The notes beneath the pieces were generated by a model. It ran no database searches and had not been told where the DNA came from. It saw nothing but the letters and a program-made list of their open reading frames with translations. Positions 1 through 11,939 of a stretch of DNA of 64,000 nucleotides are shown one piece after another (position 1 is the first letter of the stretch; each line of letters opens with the position of its first letter). The position numbers and the translations under genes were made by a program. The stretch comes from Microglena sp. YARC. Taxonomy: Eukaryota; Chlorophyta; Chlorophyceae; Chlamydomonadales; Chlamydomonadaceae. The stretch is taken from positions 53,796,268 to 53,860,267 of the forward strand of contig CM039464.1 in assembly GCA_022414725.1 (NCBI GenBank). Direction: 5' to 3'.

Positions 1-220
1 GAAGAGGTGCCGCCGAGGTATAGCTTATCATAACTTTCTTCAACATCCCAAAACAGACTATAAAGAGTAGTATGTGGAGTGGTAGATGCCGTGGCAGTCA
101 CCTCAAAAATGCAAAATTCATTTCTCGTGTATCGGTCTGGCCAGTTCAAACTGGTTATGCAGCGTCCATTATCAACAACCGGGCAAGAGCCTGTGACCGT
201 GGTGAATGATGCCTCTCCAC
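1..220 (-). CDS. CUB-domain exon, unit 1 (partial, cut by window edge)
   Basis: The minus strand reads from a splice acceptor (cag at 221-223) into the first half of a CUB domain. It includes SCPVV, a CITSLNWP motif, an FCIFEV strand and LFWDVEES, then runs off the window. CUB domains are extracellular beta-sandwich modules that bind protein or carbohydrate. It is identical to the start of the complete copies in units 2 and 3. Confidence 0.75.
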
Positions 221-643
221 CTGTCCAAAGAGAAGAATATAGCGGATAAGATTGTTGGTGCTAAGGCATGGGTGTGGTGTGCAGGTGGGTGTGGGGATAC
301 GGGGCCAGTGGGGGGAAAGTGTCTGTGGTGCTTGGTGTAATCAACTTCGATCAAGTGACAATGTCATCCACCCCCTTCAGTAAAGAGGGTGGGGGTGAGG
401 GTGAGGGGTAGACTTTAATTTATTAAAATGGAGTGTGCTGTACTGGACTAGATGAGGTTGATGGGAAGGGTTCTATGTGGATCATGCAAGACAAGTGGGA
501 AAGGAAGGGAATGGGGTGGAAATGGAAAGAATGATAGGAATCCTTTGAATGGCTGAATACAGATACTTGTTTGCCAACAATGCTGGACACAACCAGTGCC
601 CATTGTTTCTTTTACAACATGCCTTAGCACCAAATTCACCTAC

Positions 644-709
644 CAAGGTTTGGAGGGGGCAATGGTCGCTGGGGGGGTGAGGGAGGGGGCGATGGGTGCG
701 GCGGGGGTG
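644..709 (-). CDS. Proline-rich linker exon a, unit 1
   Basis: The 66-nt minus-strand segment lies between a TGTGCAG acceptor (710-712) and a GTAGGT donor (638-643). It encodes about 22 residues that are mostly Pro with Ser, His and Arg. Its length is a multiple of three, so it can be added or skipped without changing frame. It probably links CUB modules. Confidence 0.5.
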
Positions 710-1840
710 CTGCACAAGCAAGGGTGCGCACAAAAGCATGGGTCAGTTGCTTATGTGTTGCATAAGTACGTCCATATTCAAATTGTTACCTTATTTAAAT
801 TATGTTTTGATCAAAATCAGAAAGCGGCTAGCTTAGTGGGTTGATGCAAAGAATGCGTTGTTGTGGCTCCAGGGACATCTGCATGGATGTATCTTTGACT
901 ATCAGCTTGGGCAATTCAAAAAGGGAATATAAAGCAACATCCATTGTCAACAACCTAGCAAGAACCATCAACCTTAGTCCATGAAAGAAAGGAAAAAGTG
1001 AACACTCTGTACCTGCAACATTTCCAAGACTTATTTTCATGAATCATGTTCCCATCGGAGGATATATGAGCATTGCAATGCATGATAAGGACGTGTTTTG
1101 AACACTTTTTAGGCAAAACAATTGACAATTCTGGAGCATTTCACCTCGGCTGCTCAATTCACATTCATCAAGCAAGACAACCATCAAGTGGAGGCATTAG
1201 GACCAACCGCCAGCAGAGACCAGCCCAAGATTTTGCCATTCTTTCTTATTATAATTCAGCACATCCAACCTTCTCATTATTGAGAGCTACATAAGAAGCA
1301 AATGCCACCAACGCCACCCCAGTCCAAAGGCCAGCCGGCACATGCATCATGGCTGCCGCCCCCCGCTTCACGCACCCATCGGCCCGACCAATACCAAACC
1401 AGAGATTCTCCCGACCCATGCACACGGTACCTACCGCAGTAGGAGCCAGAGGTTCCGCCCAACCAAGCCAGAGGTTCAATTCAATTTAATTCATTTCACT
1501 AAGAAGGGGAATTCATTTGGGATGTGCCTCAAGTCACCAATAATTCATGTAATGGAAGCGTATGTTTTGGGTAAAGAGATTTGTATTGAATGGGTGCGTG
1601 TAAACTACTCTTAGATATACCGTGACTGCAATCAATGTCAATGGCAATGTCATCCAGCCCCTCCAAGAATGCAACATACACCCTTGCCCACCTAGTTGGT
1701 CAATCATAAGATAGCACTTCAATACGTGCAGTTCGATTCTCTATGTGCCTAGCTGGGCTACCAAGGTGAATGGGGTGAATGGGGTGAGGGTGAGGGGGAG
1801 TTTGGAAGGAATTTCACTTCGTTAAAGACTAGATAAGTGG

Positions 1841-1945
1841 GAATGGAACGGAATGGAATGGAATGGAGGGGAATGGAATGGAGGGGAATGGAATGGAATG
1901 GAATGGAACAGAATGGGATGGAACAGAATGGGATGGAATGGAATA
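1841..1945. repeat. GGAAT simple-sequence block, unit 1
   Basis: Repeated GGAAT pentamers with GGAGG and AGAATGGGAT variants fill this stretch. It lies in an intron of the CUB gene. Homologous blocks occur in units 2 and 3 with different copy numbers. Confidence 0.9.
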
Positions 1946-2064
1946 ATGGAATGTAAGGATGGATATTTTAGGAATTGATGGTAACGGATACTGGCCTGCA
2001 ACAAATGATGGTCCTAAATGAGGGAAAGTTTCTTGGTAACATGCTTTAGCACCAAATTACTTAC

Positions 2065-2130
2065 CAGTAGATTGGGGGGGCAATGGTCTTGGCAGGGGTG
2101 AGGAAGGAGGCGGTGGTAGCGGAGGGGGTG
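2065..2130 (-). CDS. Proline-rich linker exon b, unit 1
   Basis: A 66-nt minus-strand segment lies between a CTGCAG acceptor (2131-2133) and a GTAAGT donor (2059-2064). It encodes about 22 residues, mainly Pro with Leu, Ser and Arg. It resembles exon a in length, phase and composition, which suggests that the linker itself was duplicated within the unit. Confidence 0.5.
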
Positions 2131-2687
2131 CTGCAGTAGGGTGTATACAAAAACATAGGTCAGTACCAAGTGGGTTGCATAAGCACATGCATATTAATAT
2201 TGCTACCTTGATGAAATAATGTCTTGACCTACATGGAAGTGGCTACAATTTGGAGTGGTGTAAACGGTATGAGTGGATATTGATCAACATCCAGTGCTGG
2301 TCCTGAACACGAAATATTGACTGTCAACAAAGAAGGAAGTGTCCCCCCTTCACCCCCCCCCCCCCCCCCCCCCCCATTCCAGCACAAATCACGTACACAC
2401 CCTCATCAACAAACATCATCTTGAATTAGTTACAAGGATACTGTCTTTTGCTGGACCGTAACTCAGACTACCACAACAGACCCTGAATTCTGAACGATTG
2501 TTCAAGGAGGATAGAGTTCAGGGTTTACAAGTTTTCTTGTTTACATGTTTGTTCAGATGGGGGATGGGGAGTAGGAGGGCAGGAAACGGTGGAAAGGCCT
2601 TGATATTGATACCAGTATTTGACCAATGGTGGTCATGAACAAGCATCTGTACTTTCTCTCTGAGATGCTCTTCCCACACCAACTTAC

Positions 2688-3056
2688 ATGGGAGGGAAGG
2701 GAGCCGAGTATCTCCCGCAAGAAGAAGACACAGTTTGAAACCATGATGGGTCACTACTGCATCTGTGGCCCATGTCAGGCGGTCTCCATCATTTAGGCTG
2801 ATTCCAGATGGGGCTTCGGCAGAGTAGAAGGCACCAGAAGAGGTGCCGCCGAGGTATAGCTTATCATAACTTTCTTCAACATCCCAAAACAGACTATAAA
2901 GAGTAGTATGTGGATTGGTAGATGCCGTGGCAGTCACCTCAAAAATGCAAAATTCATTTCTCGTGTATCGGTCTGGCCAGTTCAAACTGGTTATGCAGCG
3001 TCCATTATCAACAACCGGGCAAGAGCCTGTGACCGTGGTGAATGATGCCTCTCCAC
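2688..3056 (-). CDS. CUB-domain exon, unit 2
   Basis: This 369-nt exon lies between a GGACAG acceptor (just above 3056) and a GTAAGT donor (2682-2687), and both ends split a codon in phase 1. It encodes a near-complete CUB domain with conserved CITSLNWP, FCIFEV, LFWDVEESYDKLYL, GDRLTWATD and GFKLCLL segments and cysteine spacing typical of CUB. A symmetrical phase 1-1 exon is the usual form for a shuffled extracellular domain. The spliced gene is probably a multi-CUB secreted or surface protein. Its 5' and 3' ends are not identified, so no product name is offered. Confidence 0.75.
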
Positions 3057-3481
3057 CTGTCCAAAGAGAAGAACATAGCGGATAAGATTGTTGGTGCTAA
3101 GGCATGGGTGTGGTGTGCAGGTGGGTGTGGGGATACGGGGCCAGTGGGGGGAAAGTGTCTGTGGTGCTTGGTGTAATCAACTTCGATCAAGTGACAATGT
3201 CATCCACCCCCTTCAGTAAAGAGGGTGGGGGTGAGGGTGAGGGGTAGACTTTACTTTATTAAAATGGAGTGTGCTGTACTGGACTAGATGAGGTTGATGG
3301 GAAGGGGTTCTATGTGGATCATGCAAGACAAGTGGGAAAGGAAGGGAATGGGGTGGAAATGGAAAGAATGATAGGAATCCTTTGAATGGCTGAATACAGA
3401 TACTTGTTTGCCAACAATGCTGGACCACAACCAGTGCCCATTGTTTCTTTTACAACATGCCTTAGCACCAAATTCACCTAC

Positions 3482-3546
3482 CAAGGTTTGGAGGGGGCAA
3501 TGGTCGCTGGGGGGGTGAGGGAGGGGCGATGGGTGCGGCGGGGGTG
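3482..3546 (-). CDS. Proline-rich linker exon a, unit 2
   Basis: Same position and splice signals as exon a of unit 1, but 65 nt long because one G is missing from a G run. If real, this copy would shift the frame; homopolymer miscounting is equally likely. Confidence 0.4.
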
Positions 3547-4680
3547 CTGCACAAGCAAGGGTGCGCACAAAAGCATGGGTCAGTTGCTTATGTGTTGCAT
3601 AAGTACGTCCATATTCAAATTGTTACCTTATTTAAATTATGTGTTGATCAAAATCAGAAAGCGGCTAGCTAAGTGGGTAGATGCAAAGAATGCGTTGTTG
3701 TGGCTCCAGGGACATCTGCATGGATGTATCTTTGACTATCAGCTTGGGCAATTCAAAAAGGGAATATAAAGCAACATCCATTGTCAACAACCTAGCAAGA
3801 ACCATCAACCTTAGTCCATGAAAGAAAGGAAAAAGTGAACACTCTGTACCTGCAACATTTCCAAGACTTATTTTCATGAATCATGTTCCCATCGGAGGAT
3901 ATATGAGCATTGCAATGCATGATAAGGACGTGTTTTGAACACTTTTTAGGCAAAACAATTGACAATTCTGGAGCATTTCACCTCGGCTGCTCAATTCACA
4001 TTCATCAAGCCAAGACAACCATCAAGTGGAGGCATTAGGACCAACCGCCAGCAGAGACCAGCCCAAGATTTTGCCATTCTTTCTTATTATAATTCAGCAC
4101 ATCCAACCTTCTCATTATTGAGAGCTACATAAGAAGCAAATGCCACCAACGCCACCCCCAGTCCAAAGGCCAGCCGGCACATGCATCATGGCTGCCGCCC
4201 CCCCGCTTCACGCACCCATCGGCCCGACCAATACCAACCAGAGATTCTCCCGACCCATGCACACGGTACCTACCGCAGTAGGAGCCAGAGGTTCCGCCCA
4301 ACCAAGCCAGAGGTTCAATTCAATTTAATTCATTTCACTAAGAAGGGGAATTCATTTGGGATGTGCCCTCAAGTCACCAATAATTCATGTAATGGAAGCG
4401 TATGTTTTGGGGTAAAGAGATTTGTATTGAATGGGTGCGTGTAAACTACTCTTAGATATACCGTGACTGCAATCAATGTCAATGGCAATGTCATCCAGCC
4501 CCTCCAAGAATGCAACATACACCCTTGCCCACCTAGTTGTTCAATCATAAGATAGCACTTCAATACGTGCAGTTCGATTCTCTATGTGCCTAGCTGGGCT
4601 ACCAAGGTGAATGGGGTGAATGGGGTGAGGGTGAGGGGGAGTTTGGAAGGAATTTCACTTCGTTAAAGACTAGATAAGTG

Positions 4681-4793
4681 GGAATGGAACGGAATGGAAT
4701 GGAATGGAGGGGAATGGAATGGAGGGGAATGGAATGGAATGGAATGGAATGGAACAGAATGGGATGGAACAGAATGGGATGGAATGGAATAAT
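4681..4793. repeat. GGAAT simple-sequence block, unit 2
   Basis: Pentamer repeats homologous to those of unit 1, with a slightly different copy number. Confidence 0.9.
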
Positions 4794-4910
4794 GGAATGT
4801 AAGGATGGATATTTTAGGAATTGATGGTAACGGATACTGGCCTGCAACAAATGATGGTCCTAAATGAGGGAACGTTTCTTGGTAACATGCTTTAGCACCA
4901 AATTACTTAC

Positions 4911-4976
4911 CAGTAGATTGGGGGGGCAATGGTCTTGGCAGGGGTGAGGAAGGAGGCGGTGGTAGCGGAGGGGGTG
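4911..4976 (-). CDS. Proline-rich linker exon b, unit 2
   Basis: 66 nt on the minus strand, with a CTGCAG acceptor above and a GTAAGT donor (4905-4910) below. It is the direct counterpart of 2065-2130. Confidence 0.5.
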
Positions 4977-5535
4977 CTGCAGTAGGGTGTATACAAAAAC
5001 ATAGGTCAGTACCAAGTGGGTTGCATAAGCACATGCATATTAATATTGCTACCTTGATGAAATAATGTCTTGACCTACATGGAAGTGGCTACAATTTGGA
5101 GTGGTGTAAACGGTATGAGTGGATATTGATCAACATCCAGTGCTGGTCCTGAACACGAAATATTGACTGTCAACAAAGAAGGAAGTGTCCCCCTTCACCC
5201 CCCCCCCCCCCCCCCCCCCCCATTCCAGCACAAATCACGTACACACCCTCATCAACAAACATCATCTTGAATTAGTTACAAGGATACTGTCTTTTGCTGG
5301 ACCGTAACTCAGACTACCACAACAGACCCTGAATTCTGAACGATTGTTCAAGGAGGATAGAGTTCAGGGTTTACAAGTTTTCTTGTTTACATGTTTGTTC
5401 AGATGGGGGATGGGGGAGTAGGAGGGCAGGAAACGGTGGAAAGGCCTTGATATTGATACCAGTATTTGACCAATGGTGGTCATGAACAAGCATCTGTACT
5501 TTCTCTCTGAGATGCTCTTCCCCACACCAACTTAC

Positions 5536-5904
5536 ATGGGAGGGAAGGGAGCCGAGTATCTCCCGCAAGAAGAAGACACAGTTTGAAACCATGATGGGTC
5601 ACTACTGCATCTGTGGCCCATGTCAGGCGGTCTCCATCATTTAGGCTGATTCCAGATGGGGCTTCGGCAGAGTAGAAGGCACCAGAAGAGGTGCCGCCGA
5701 GGTATAGCTTATCATAACTTTCTTCAACATCCCAAAACAGACTATAAAGAGTAGTATGTGGATTGGTAGATGCCGTGGCAGTCACCTCAAAAATGCAAAA
5801 TTCATTTCTCGTGTATCGGTCTGGCCAGTTCAAACTGGTTATGCAGCGTCCATTATCAACAACCGGGCAAGAGCCTGTGACCGTGGTGAATGATGCCTCT
5901 CCAC
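5536..5904 (-). CDS. CUB-domain exon, unit 3
   Basis: This 369-nt exon has the same acceptor, GTAAGT donor (5530-5535), phase and encoded CUB domain as unit 2, with essentially no coding differences. Identity this high in coding and intronic sequence points to recent duplication or gene conversion. Confidence 0.75.
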
Positions 5905-6329
5905 CTGTCCAAAGAGAAGAACATAGCGGATAAGATTGTTGGTGCTAAGGCATGGGTGTGGTGTGCAGGTGGGTGTGGGGATACGGGGCCAGTGGGGGGA
6001 AAGTGTCTGTGGTGCTTGGTGTAATCAACTTCGATCAAGTGACAATGTCATCCACCCCCTTCAGTAAAGAGGGTGGGGGTGAGGGTGAGGGGTAGACTTT
6101 AATTTATTAAAATGGAGTGTGCTGTACTGGACTAGATGAGGTTGATGGGAAGGGGTTCTATGTGGATCATGCAAGACAAGTGGGAAAGGAAGGGAATGGG
6201 GTGGAAATGGAAAGAATGATAGGAATCCTTTGAATGGCTGAATACAGATACTTGTTTGCCAACAATGCTGGACCACAACCAGTGCCCATTGTTTCTTTTA
6301 CAACATGCCTTAGCACCAAATTCACCTAC

Positions 6330-6395
6330 CAAGGTTTGGAGGGGGCAATGGTCGCTGGGGGGGTGAGGGAGGGGGCGATGGGTGCGGCGGGGGTG
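6330..6395 (-). CDS. Proline-rich linker exon a, unit 3
   Basis: 66 nt flanked by a TGTGCAG acceptor and a GTAGGT donor (6324-6329). It is in frame, like the unit 1 copy. Confidence 0.5.
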
Positions 6396-7529
6396 CTGCA
6401 CAAGCAAGGGTGCGCACAAAAGCATGGGTCAGTTGCTTATGTGTTGCATAAGTACGTCCATATTCAAATTGTTACCTTATTTAAATTATGTGTTGATCAA
6501 AATCAGAAAGCGGCTAGCTTAGTGGGTTGATGCAAAGAATGCGTTGTTGTGGCTCCAGGGACATCTGCATGGATGTATCTTTGACTATCAGCTTGGGCAA
6601 TTCAAAAAGGGAATATAAAGCAACATCCATTGTCAACAACCTAGCAAGAACCATCAACCTTAGTCCATGAAAGAAAGGAAAAAGTGAACACTCTGTACCT
6701 GCAACATTTCCAAGACTTATTTTCATGAATCATGTTCCCATCGGAGGATATATGAGCATTGCAATGCATGATAAGGACGTGTTTTGAACACTTTTTAGGC
6801 AAAACAATTGACAATTCTGGAGCATTTCACCTCGGCTGCTCAATTCACATTCATCAAGCCAAGACAACCATCAAGTGGAGGCATTAGGACCAACCGCCAG
6901 CAGAGACCAGCCCAAGATTTTGCCATTCTGTCTTATTATAATTCAGCACATCCAACCTTCTCATTATTGAGAGCTACATAAGAAGCAAATGCCACCAACG
7001 CCACCCCCAGTCCAAAGGCCAGCCGGCACATGCATCATGGCTGCCGCCCCCCCGCTTCACGCACCCATCAGCCCGACCAATACCAACCAGAGATTCTCCC
7101 GACCCATGCACACGGTACCTACCGCAGTAGGAGCCAGAGGTTCCGCCCAACCAAGCCAGAGGTTCAATTCAATTTAATTCATTTCATTAAGAAGGGGAAT
7201 TCATTTGGGATGTGCCCTCAAGTCACCAATAATTCATGTAATGGAAGCGTATGTTTTGGGGTAAAGAGATTTGTATTGAATGGGTGCGTGTAAACTACTC
7301 TTAGATATACCGTGACTGCAATCAATGTCAATGGCAATGTCATCCAGCCCCTCCACGAATGCAACATACACCCTTGCCCACCTAGTTGGTCAATCATAAG
7401 ATAGCACTTCAATACGTGCAGTTCGATTCTCTATGTGCCTAGCTGGGCTACCAAGGTGAATGGGGTGAATGGGTGAGGGTGAGGGGGAGTTTGGAAGGAA
7501 TTTCACTTCGTTAAAGACTAGATAAGTGG

Positions 7530-7672
7530 GAATGGAACGGAATGGAATGGAATGGAGGGGAATGGAATGGAGGGGAATGGAATGGAATGGAATGGAATGG
7601 AATGGAATGGAATGGAATGGAATGGAACAGAATGGGATGGAACAGAATGGGATGGAATGGAATAATGGAATG
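7530..7672. repeat. GGAAT simple-sequence block, unit 3 (expanded)
   Basis: This is the longest of the three blocks, with an uninterrupted GGAAT run in its centre. It shows copy-number change between otherwise near-identical units. Confidence 0.9.
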
Positions 7673-7783
7673 TAAGGATGGATATTTTAGGAATTGATGG
7701 TAACGGATACTGGCCTGCAACAAATGATGGTCCTAAATGAGGGAACGTTTCTTGGTAACATGCTTTAGCACCAAATTACTTAC

Positions 7784-7848
7784 CAGTAGATTGGGGGGGC
7801 AATGGTCTTGGCAGGGGTGAGGAAGGAGGCGGTGGTAGCGGACGGGTG
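7784..7848 (-). CDS. Proline-rich linker exon b, unit 3
   Basis: Counterpart of 2065-2130, but 65 nt and with a changed GC-rich end. A one-base difference would break the frame of this exon if it is not a sequencing error. Confidence 0.35.
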
Positions 7849-8410
7849 CTGCAGTAGGGTGTATACAAAAACATAGGTCAGTACCAAGTGGGTTGCATAA
7901 GCACATGCATAATAATATTGCTACCTTGATGAAATAATGTCTTGACCTACATGGAAGTGGCTACAATTTGGAGTGGTGTAAACGGTATGAGTGGATATTG
8001 ATCAACATCCAGTTGCTGGTCCTGAACACGAAATATTGACTGTCAACAAAGAAGGAAGTGTCCCCCTTCACCCCCCCTCCCCCCCCCCCCCCCCCCATTC
8101 CAGCACAAATCACTTACACACCCTCATCAACAAACATCATCTTGAATTAGTTACAAGGATACTGTCTTTTGCTGGACCGTAACTCAGACTACCACAACAG
8201 ACCCTGAATTCTGAACGATTGTTCAAAGAGGATAGAGTTCAGGGTTTACAAGTTTTCTTGTTTACATATTTGTTCAGATGGGGGATGGGGGAGTAGGAGG
8301 GCAGGAAACGGTGGAAAGGCCTTGATATTGATACCAGTATTTGACCAATGGTGGTCATGAACAAGCATCTGTACTTTCTCTCTGCGATGCTCTTCCCCAC
8401 ACCAACTTAC

Positions 8411-8767
8411 ATGGGAGGGAAGGGAGCCGAGTATCTCCCTCAAGAAGAAGACACAGTTTGAAACCATGATGGGTCACTACTGCATCTGTGGCCCATGTCA
8501 GACGGTCTCCATCATTTAGGCTGATTCCAGATGGGGCTTTGGCAGAGTAGAAGGCACCAGAAGAGGTGCCGCCGAGGTATAGCTTATCATAACTTTCTTC
8601 AACATCCCAAAACAGACTATAAAGAGTGGTAGATGCCGTGGCAGTCACCTCAAAAATGCAAAATTCATTTATTGTGTATCGGTTTGGCCAGTTCAAACTG
8701 GTTATGCAGCGTCCATTATCAACAACCGGGCAAGAGCCTGTGACCGTGGTGAATGATGCCTCTCCAC
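8411..8767 (-). CDS. CUB-domain exon, unit 4
   Basis: This exon is 357 nt, with a 12-nt in-frame deletion relative to units 2 and 3 that removes four residues in a loop. Both splice sites (donor 8405-8410, acceptor just above 8767) and phase 1-1 are kept. A few substitutions elsewhere show that this unit is older. The in-frame deletion and kept splice sites suggest coding constraint. Confidence 0.7.
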
Positions 8768-10655
8768 CTGTCCAAATAGAAGAATATAGCGGATGTGGTT
8801 GTTGGTGCTAAGGCATGGGTGTGGTGTGCAGGTGGGTGTGGAGATACGGGGCCAGTGGGGGAAAGTGTCTGTGGTGCTTGGTGCAATCAACTTCAATAAA
8901 GTGACAATGTCATCCACCCCCTTCAGTAAAGAGGGGGGGGTGGGGTTGAGGGTGATGGTGAGGGGTAGACTTCCCTTCATTCAGCTGGAGTGTGCTGTAC
9001 TGGACTAGATGGGTTTGTAAGGGTCTGTATCAGGATAATGCAAGACTGGTAGGAAAGGAAGGAAATGGGGTGGAAATGGAAAGAATGAATGGAATGATGG
9101 GAATCTTGGAAATAATAGATATGGAACCTGGTCTGCCAACAATGCTTGTCCCCAACAAGCGCTCACTGCTTACGATACACCATGCCATTTCAGTTATCAC
9201 CAAAAGTACTTACCAAGGGATGGAGGGATCTGTGGTTGCGGCGGGGGTGCTACAGCAGGGTGCATACAAAAGCATGGGTCAGTTTCATATGTGGTGCATA
9301 CGTACATGCATATGGGTATTCAAATTGCGACCTCGATGAATGATGTTTTGACCTAAATCAGAAAGTGTCTGGATTAGTGGGTTGATAGACAGAATGCACA
9401 ACTGTGGCTCCATGGAAATCTGCATGGAAGCATCTTTGACTGTTGGCTTGGCCAGTTCAAACTGGTTATGCAGCGTCCATTTTCAACAACCAGGCCAGAG
9501 CCTGCGATCGTAGTGAACCATGCCTCTCCACCTGTTCAAAGAGAAGAACAATTAGTTTTGGGATACATAAACTGTTTTATTGACTATGAGTAGACTACTC
9601 TTACATTTTACAGTAACTTCAATCAATTGACAAAGCCATTCAGCCCCTCCACAAATGCAACACACACCCTTGCTTGCCAAGTTGGTAAATTATGAGTTAT
9701 CATTTCAACAAGAAGAGTTCAATTTGCTATTTTCCTAGCAGGACCACCACAGTGAATGGAATGGGGAGTGGGGGGGGGGGGGGGGGGGGGGGGGGAAGGA
9801 ATTTCATTTTGATAATCACAGAACTCTTCCCTTCCTGTCTCAAGTGAGAAAGGAAGGGAAGAGGGTGGAAATGAAGGAATGGTAGGAAATCTTTGAATTG
9901 CTGGATACAGATACTGGGCTGCCAACAATGCTGAACTAGTGCCCATTGTTTCTTTTACAACATGCCTTAGCACGGCTTAGCAACAAATTACTTCCCAGGG
10001 GATGGGCGGGGCAATGGTCGCGGCGGGGGTGGGGAAGGGGGCGGTGGTCGCGGTGGGGGCGGGGAAGGTGGCGGTGGTCGCGGTGGGGGTGCTGCGGTAG
10101 GGTGCATACAAAATATGGTTAAATTACAAGTGAGTTGCATAAGTACATGCATATTAATATTGCTACACTGATGATTGAAATAATGTCTTGACCTACAATA
10201 TAGAGTGGGTACAATTTGGAGTGATGTGCATGTTATGAGTGGATATTGATCAACAACCAGTGCTGGTCCTGAACAAGAAATTTCAACTTTCAGCAAAGAA
10301 GGATTTCCCCCCCTTCAACCTTCTCCCTCTCCCCCCCCCCCCCCCCCCCCCCCCCGTTCCAGCAAAATCACGTACCACCCTCATCAACAAAAATCATCTT
10401 CAATTAGTTACAAGGGAAATGAATTTTGCTGGACCGTTGCATAGACCATCATAGTAGACCCCGCAATTCCAACCATTGTTCATAGAGGACAGAGTTCAGG
10501 GTTCACAAGTTTGGGTGCTGAAAGGGGGGATGGGGGGAGTAGGAGGACAGGGAATTGTGGAAATGCTAGTATATTGATGCCAGTTTTGGGTCAATGGTGG
10601 TCGTGAACATGCATCTGTACTTTCTCTGCAATGCTATTGCTCCAACCCAACTTAC
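8560..10655. repeat. Diverged fourth tandem unit (intronic part)
   Basis: Similarity to units 1-3 is strong to about 9100 and then patchy. The same landmarks appear in order (a poly-G tract at 9769-9795, a proline-rich exon near 10.0 kb, a poly-C tract near 10.33 kb) before a diverged CUB exon. I see no other gene in it. Confidence 0.6.
10001..10091 (-). CDS. Expanded proline-rich exon in the diverged unit
   Basis: The minus strand encodes a regular run of PPPPS and PPPPR blocks after a CGCAG acceptor (10092-10094). The donor position seen in other units (GTAAGT) is changed, and the nearest GT is a few bases away, so the 3' boundary is uncertain. Ser/Arg-punctuated polyproline of this kind is common in green-algal and plant cell-wall proteins. 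That is a weak pointer to host identity. Confidence 0.4.
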
Positions 10656-11205
10656 ATATCCGAGTATCTCCGGCAAGAAGGAGACACAGTTTGAAACCAG
10701 TACGAGTCACTCGTCCATCTGAAATCCATGTGAACCGGTCTCCACTGTATAGTTTCTGTCCTGTTGGCGGGCTATATGGGATGGATGGTGGGGCGTAGTG
10801 GGGTGGGATTATTCTACGGTAGTCGAAGTTGTAATCAGGATGGAGTTCGCTGGAGTAGCTGAGCTTGTCATAATATTGAACATCCCAATACACAGGTTGT
10901 AGGGTAATACGCGGAGTGGTAGATACCGTGGTATACGTAATCACCTCAAATGCGCAAACTTCATTATTTGTGTAGTTCCTTGGCCAGTTCAAACTGGTTA
11001 TGCAGAGTCCATTATCAACAACCGGGCAAGCGCCTGTGACCCTTCTGAACCATGCCTCTACTATCTCAGGAGGGGGTGGTTTGGTTGGGACAAAGAATCC
11101 GGCTGTGACTGCGACCGAGACTACCGTCAGCTGAGTTCTGATCCCGAAGAGGTCCGTGAACCGCTTTTGCAAGTTGATGGGAGTCTGGGAGATTGTCAAA
11201 TCAGC
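10656..11205 (-). CDS. CUB-domain exon, diverged unit, with N-terminal extension
   Basis: This 550-nt exon lies between a TTTTGCAG acceptor and a GTAAGT donor (10650-10655). The first part encodes about 60 residues (ADLTISQTPINLQ onward), then a PPPP spacer. A CUB domain follows with CITSLNWPRNY, CAFEV, GDRFTWISD and GFKLCLL. The donor end is in phase 1, as in the other CUB exons. The acceptor is phase 0 and matches the phase-0 donor of the exon upstream at 11733-11899, so the two should splice together. This may be a distinct, older module of the same multi-CUB gene. Confidence 0.65.
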
Positions 11206-11732
11206 CTGCAAAACCACAGGACAGACATGATTAGCAAGGAAACGGTTGAAGTACAGGGGTGGCAATTATGTTCAGTTATTGACTTATTGTACACTAATCG
11301 TATCTGCATTGGCTATGCTATTGTTTGATTCAATTCAAATTGCTATACAAATCCAATGAGAATGTTGCTGTATGAGGAATGCATAAAATGCATGCCAAGA
11401 TCACTCAGGCCAATTGGATAATAAAACATGTTTAACCCACGAGGATACAGTGGAGTTGACGGGTGATTGGAAGGTAGGGATCTACAACCAGCATTACCTC
11501 AAATGTATTGTGCTGTTGGCTGATATGAGTTGGGCTATGCTGTATAGTGAGCCAGCAATGGGCTGCATATTGTTACTGCTAATGCTTCTGATGATGATGA
11601 TGGTGATGGTGGTGCTGATGATGACTACATTATCCTGGCCTTACTGGACTCCACATGTACCCACAACTTGACGAAGTTGGAGATGCTTTAGAGGAATAGA
11701 GGTGGTTATGAAAAAATGGATTCATAACTCAC
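11206..11732. other. Intron, no features
   Basis: Sequence between two predicted host exons. Apart from a short GAT/GGT microsatellite near 11590-11625 I see nothing in it. Confidence 0.5.
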
Positions 11733-11899
11733 CTCTGAACTGCTGACTCCTAAGAAGGTCAGCCGAAAAGTCACCTCCGCCCATGCGTTGTCATAATCCA
11801 TGGCTGATACAACCGAAAGCACCTCCACCATGACGCCCGTCCCAAAATGTGCTTTCAAGCTATCCAAAACCCCCTGCTTGAACATGCCAATGTGTACAT
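11733..11899 (-). CDS. Host exon upstream of the diverged CUB exon
   Basis: A 167-nt segment lies between a CTTGCAG acceptor (above 11899) and a GTGAGT donor (11727-11732). It encodes VHIGMFKQGVLDSLK onward and ends GVSSSE in phase 0, compatible with the exon at 10656-11205. The pattern of alternating hydrophobics (VMVEVLSVV, AEVTFRLTF) suggests a small beta-rich extracellular domain. I do not recognise the family. Confidence 0.5.
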
Positions 11900-11939
11900 C
11901 TGCAAGCATATAGAGAGCCAGGGGATGTAGAATGCACGT

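Larger units (their letters stand above)
1..8559. repeat. Tandem array of 2.85-kb host units (three near-identical copies)
   Basis: Units begin at 1, 2837 and 5685 with the same bases (gaagaggtgccgccgagg), and a fourth, diverging one begins at 8560. Copies 1-3 are nearly identical along their whole length and differ by a few single-base changes, homopolymer lengths and the number of GGAAT repeats. Each unit holds, on the minus strand, one CUB exon, two short proline-rich exons, long introns, a GGAAT block and a run of about 25 C (for example 2353-2377). This looks like recent tandem duplication of exons inside one gene. The window starts inside the first CUB exon. Confidence 0.9.

Noticed and set aside
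1841..7672. GGAAT repeats as human satellite contamination
   Set aside because: The blocks sit inside unique, repeated host introns with conserved flanks and differ in copy number between units. They are native simple repeats.
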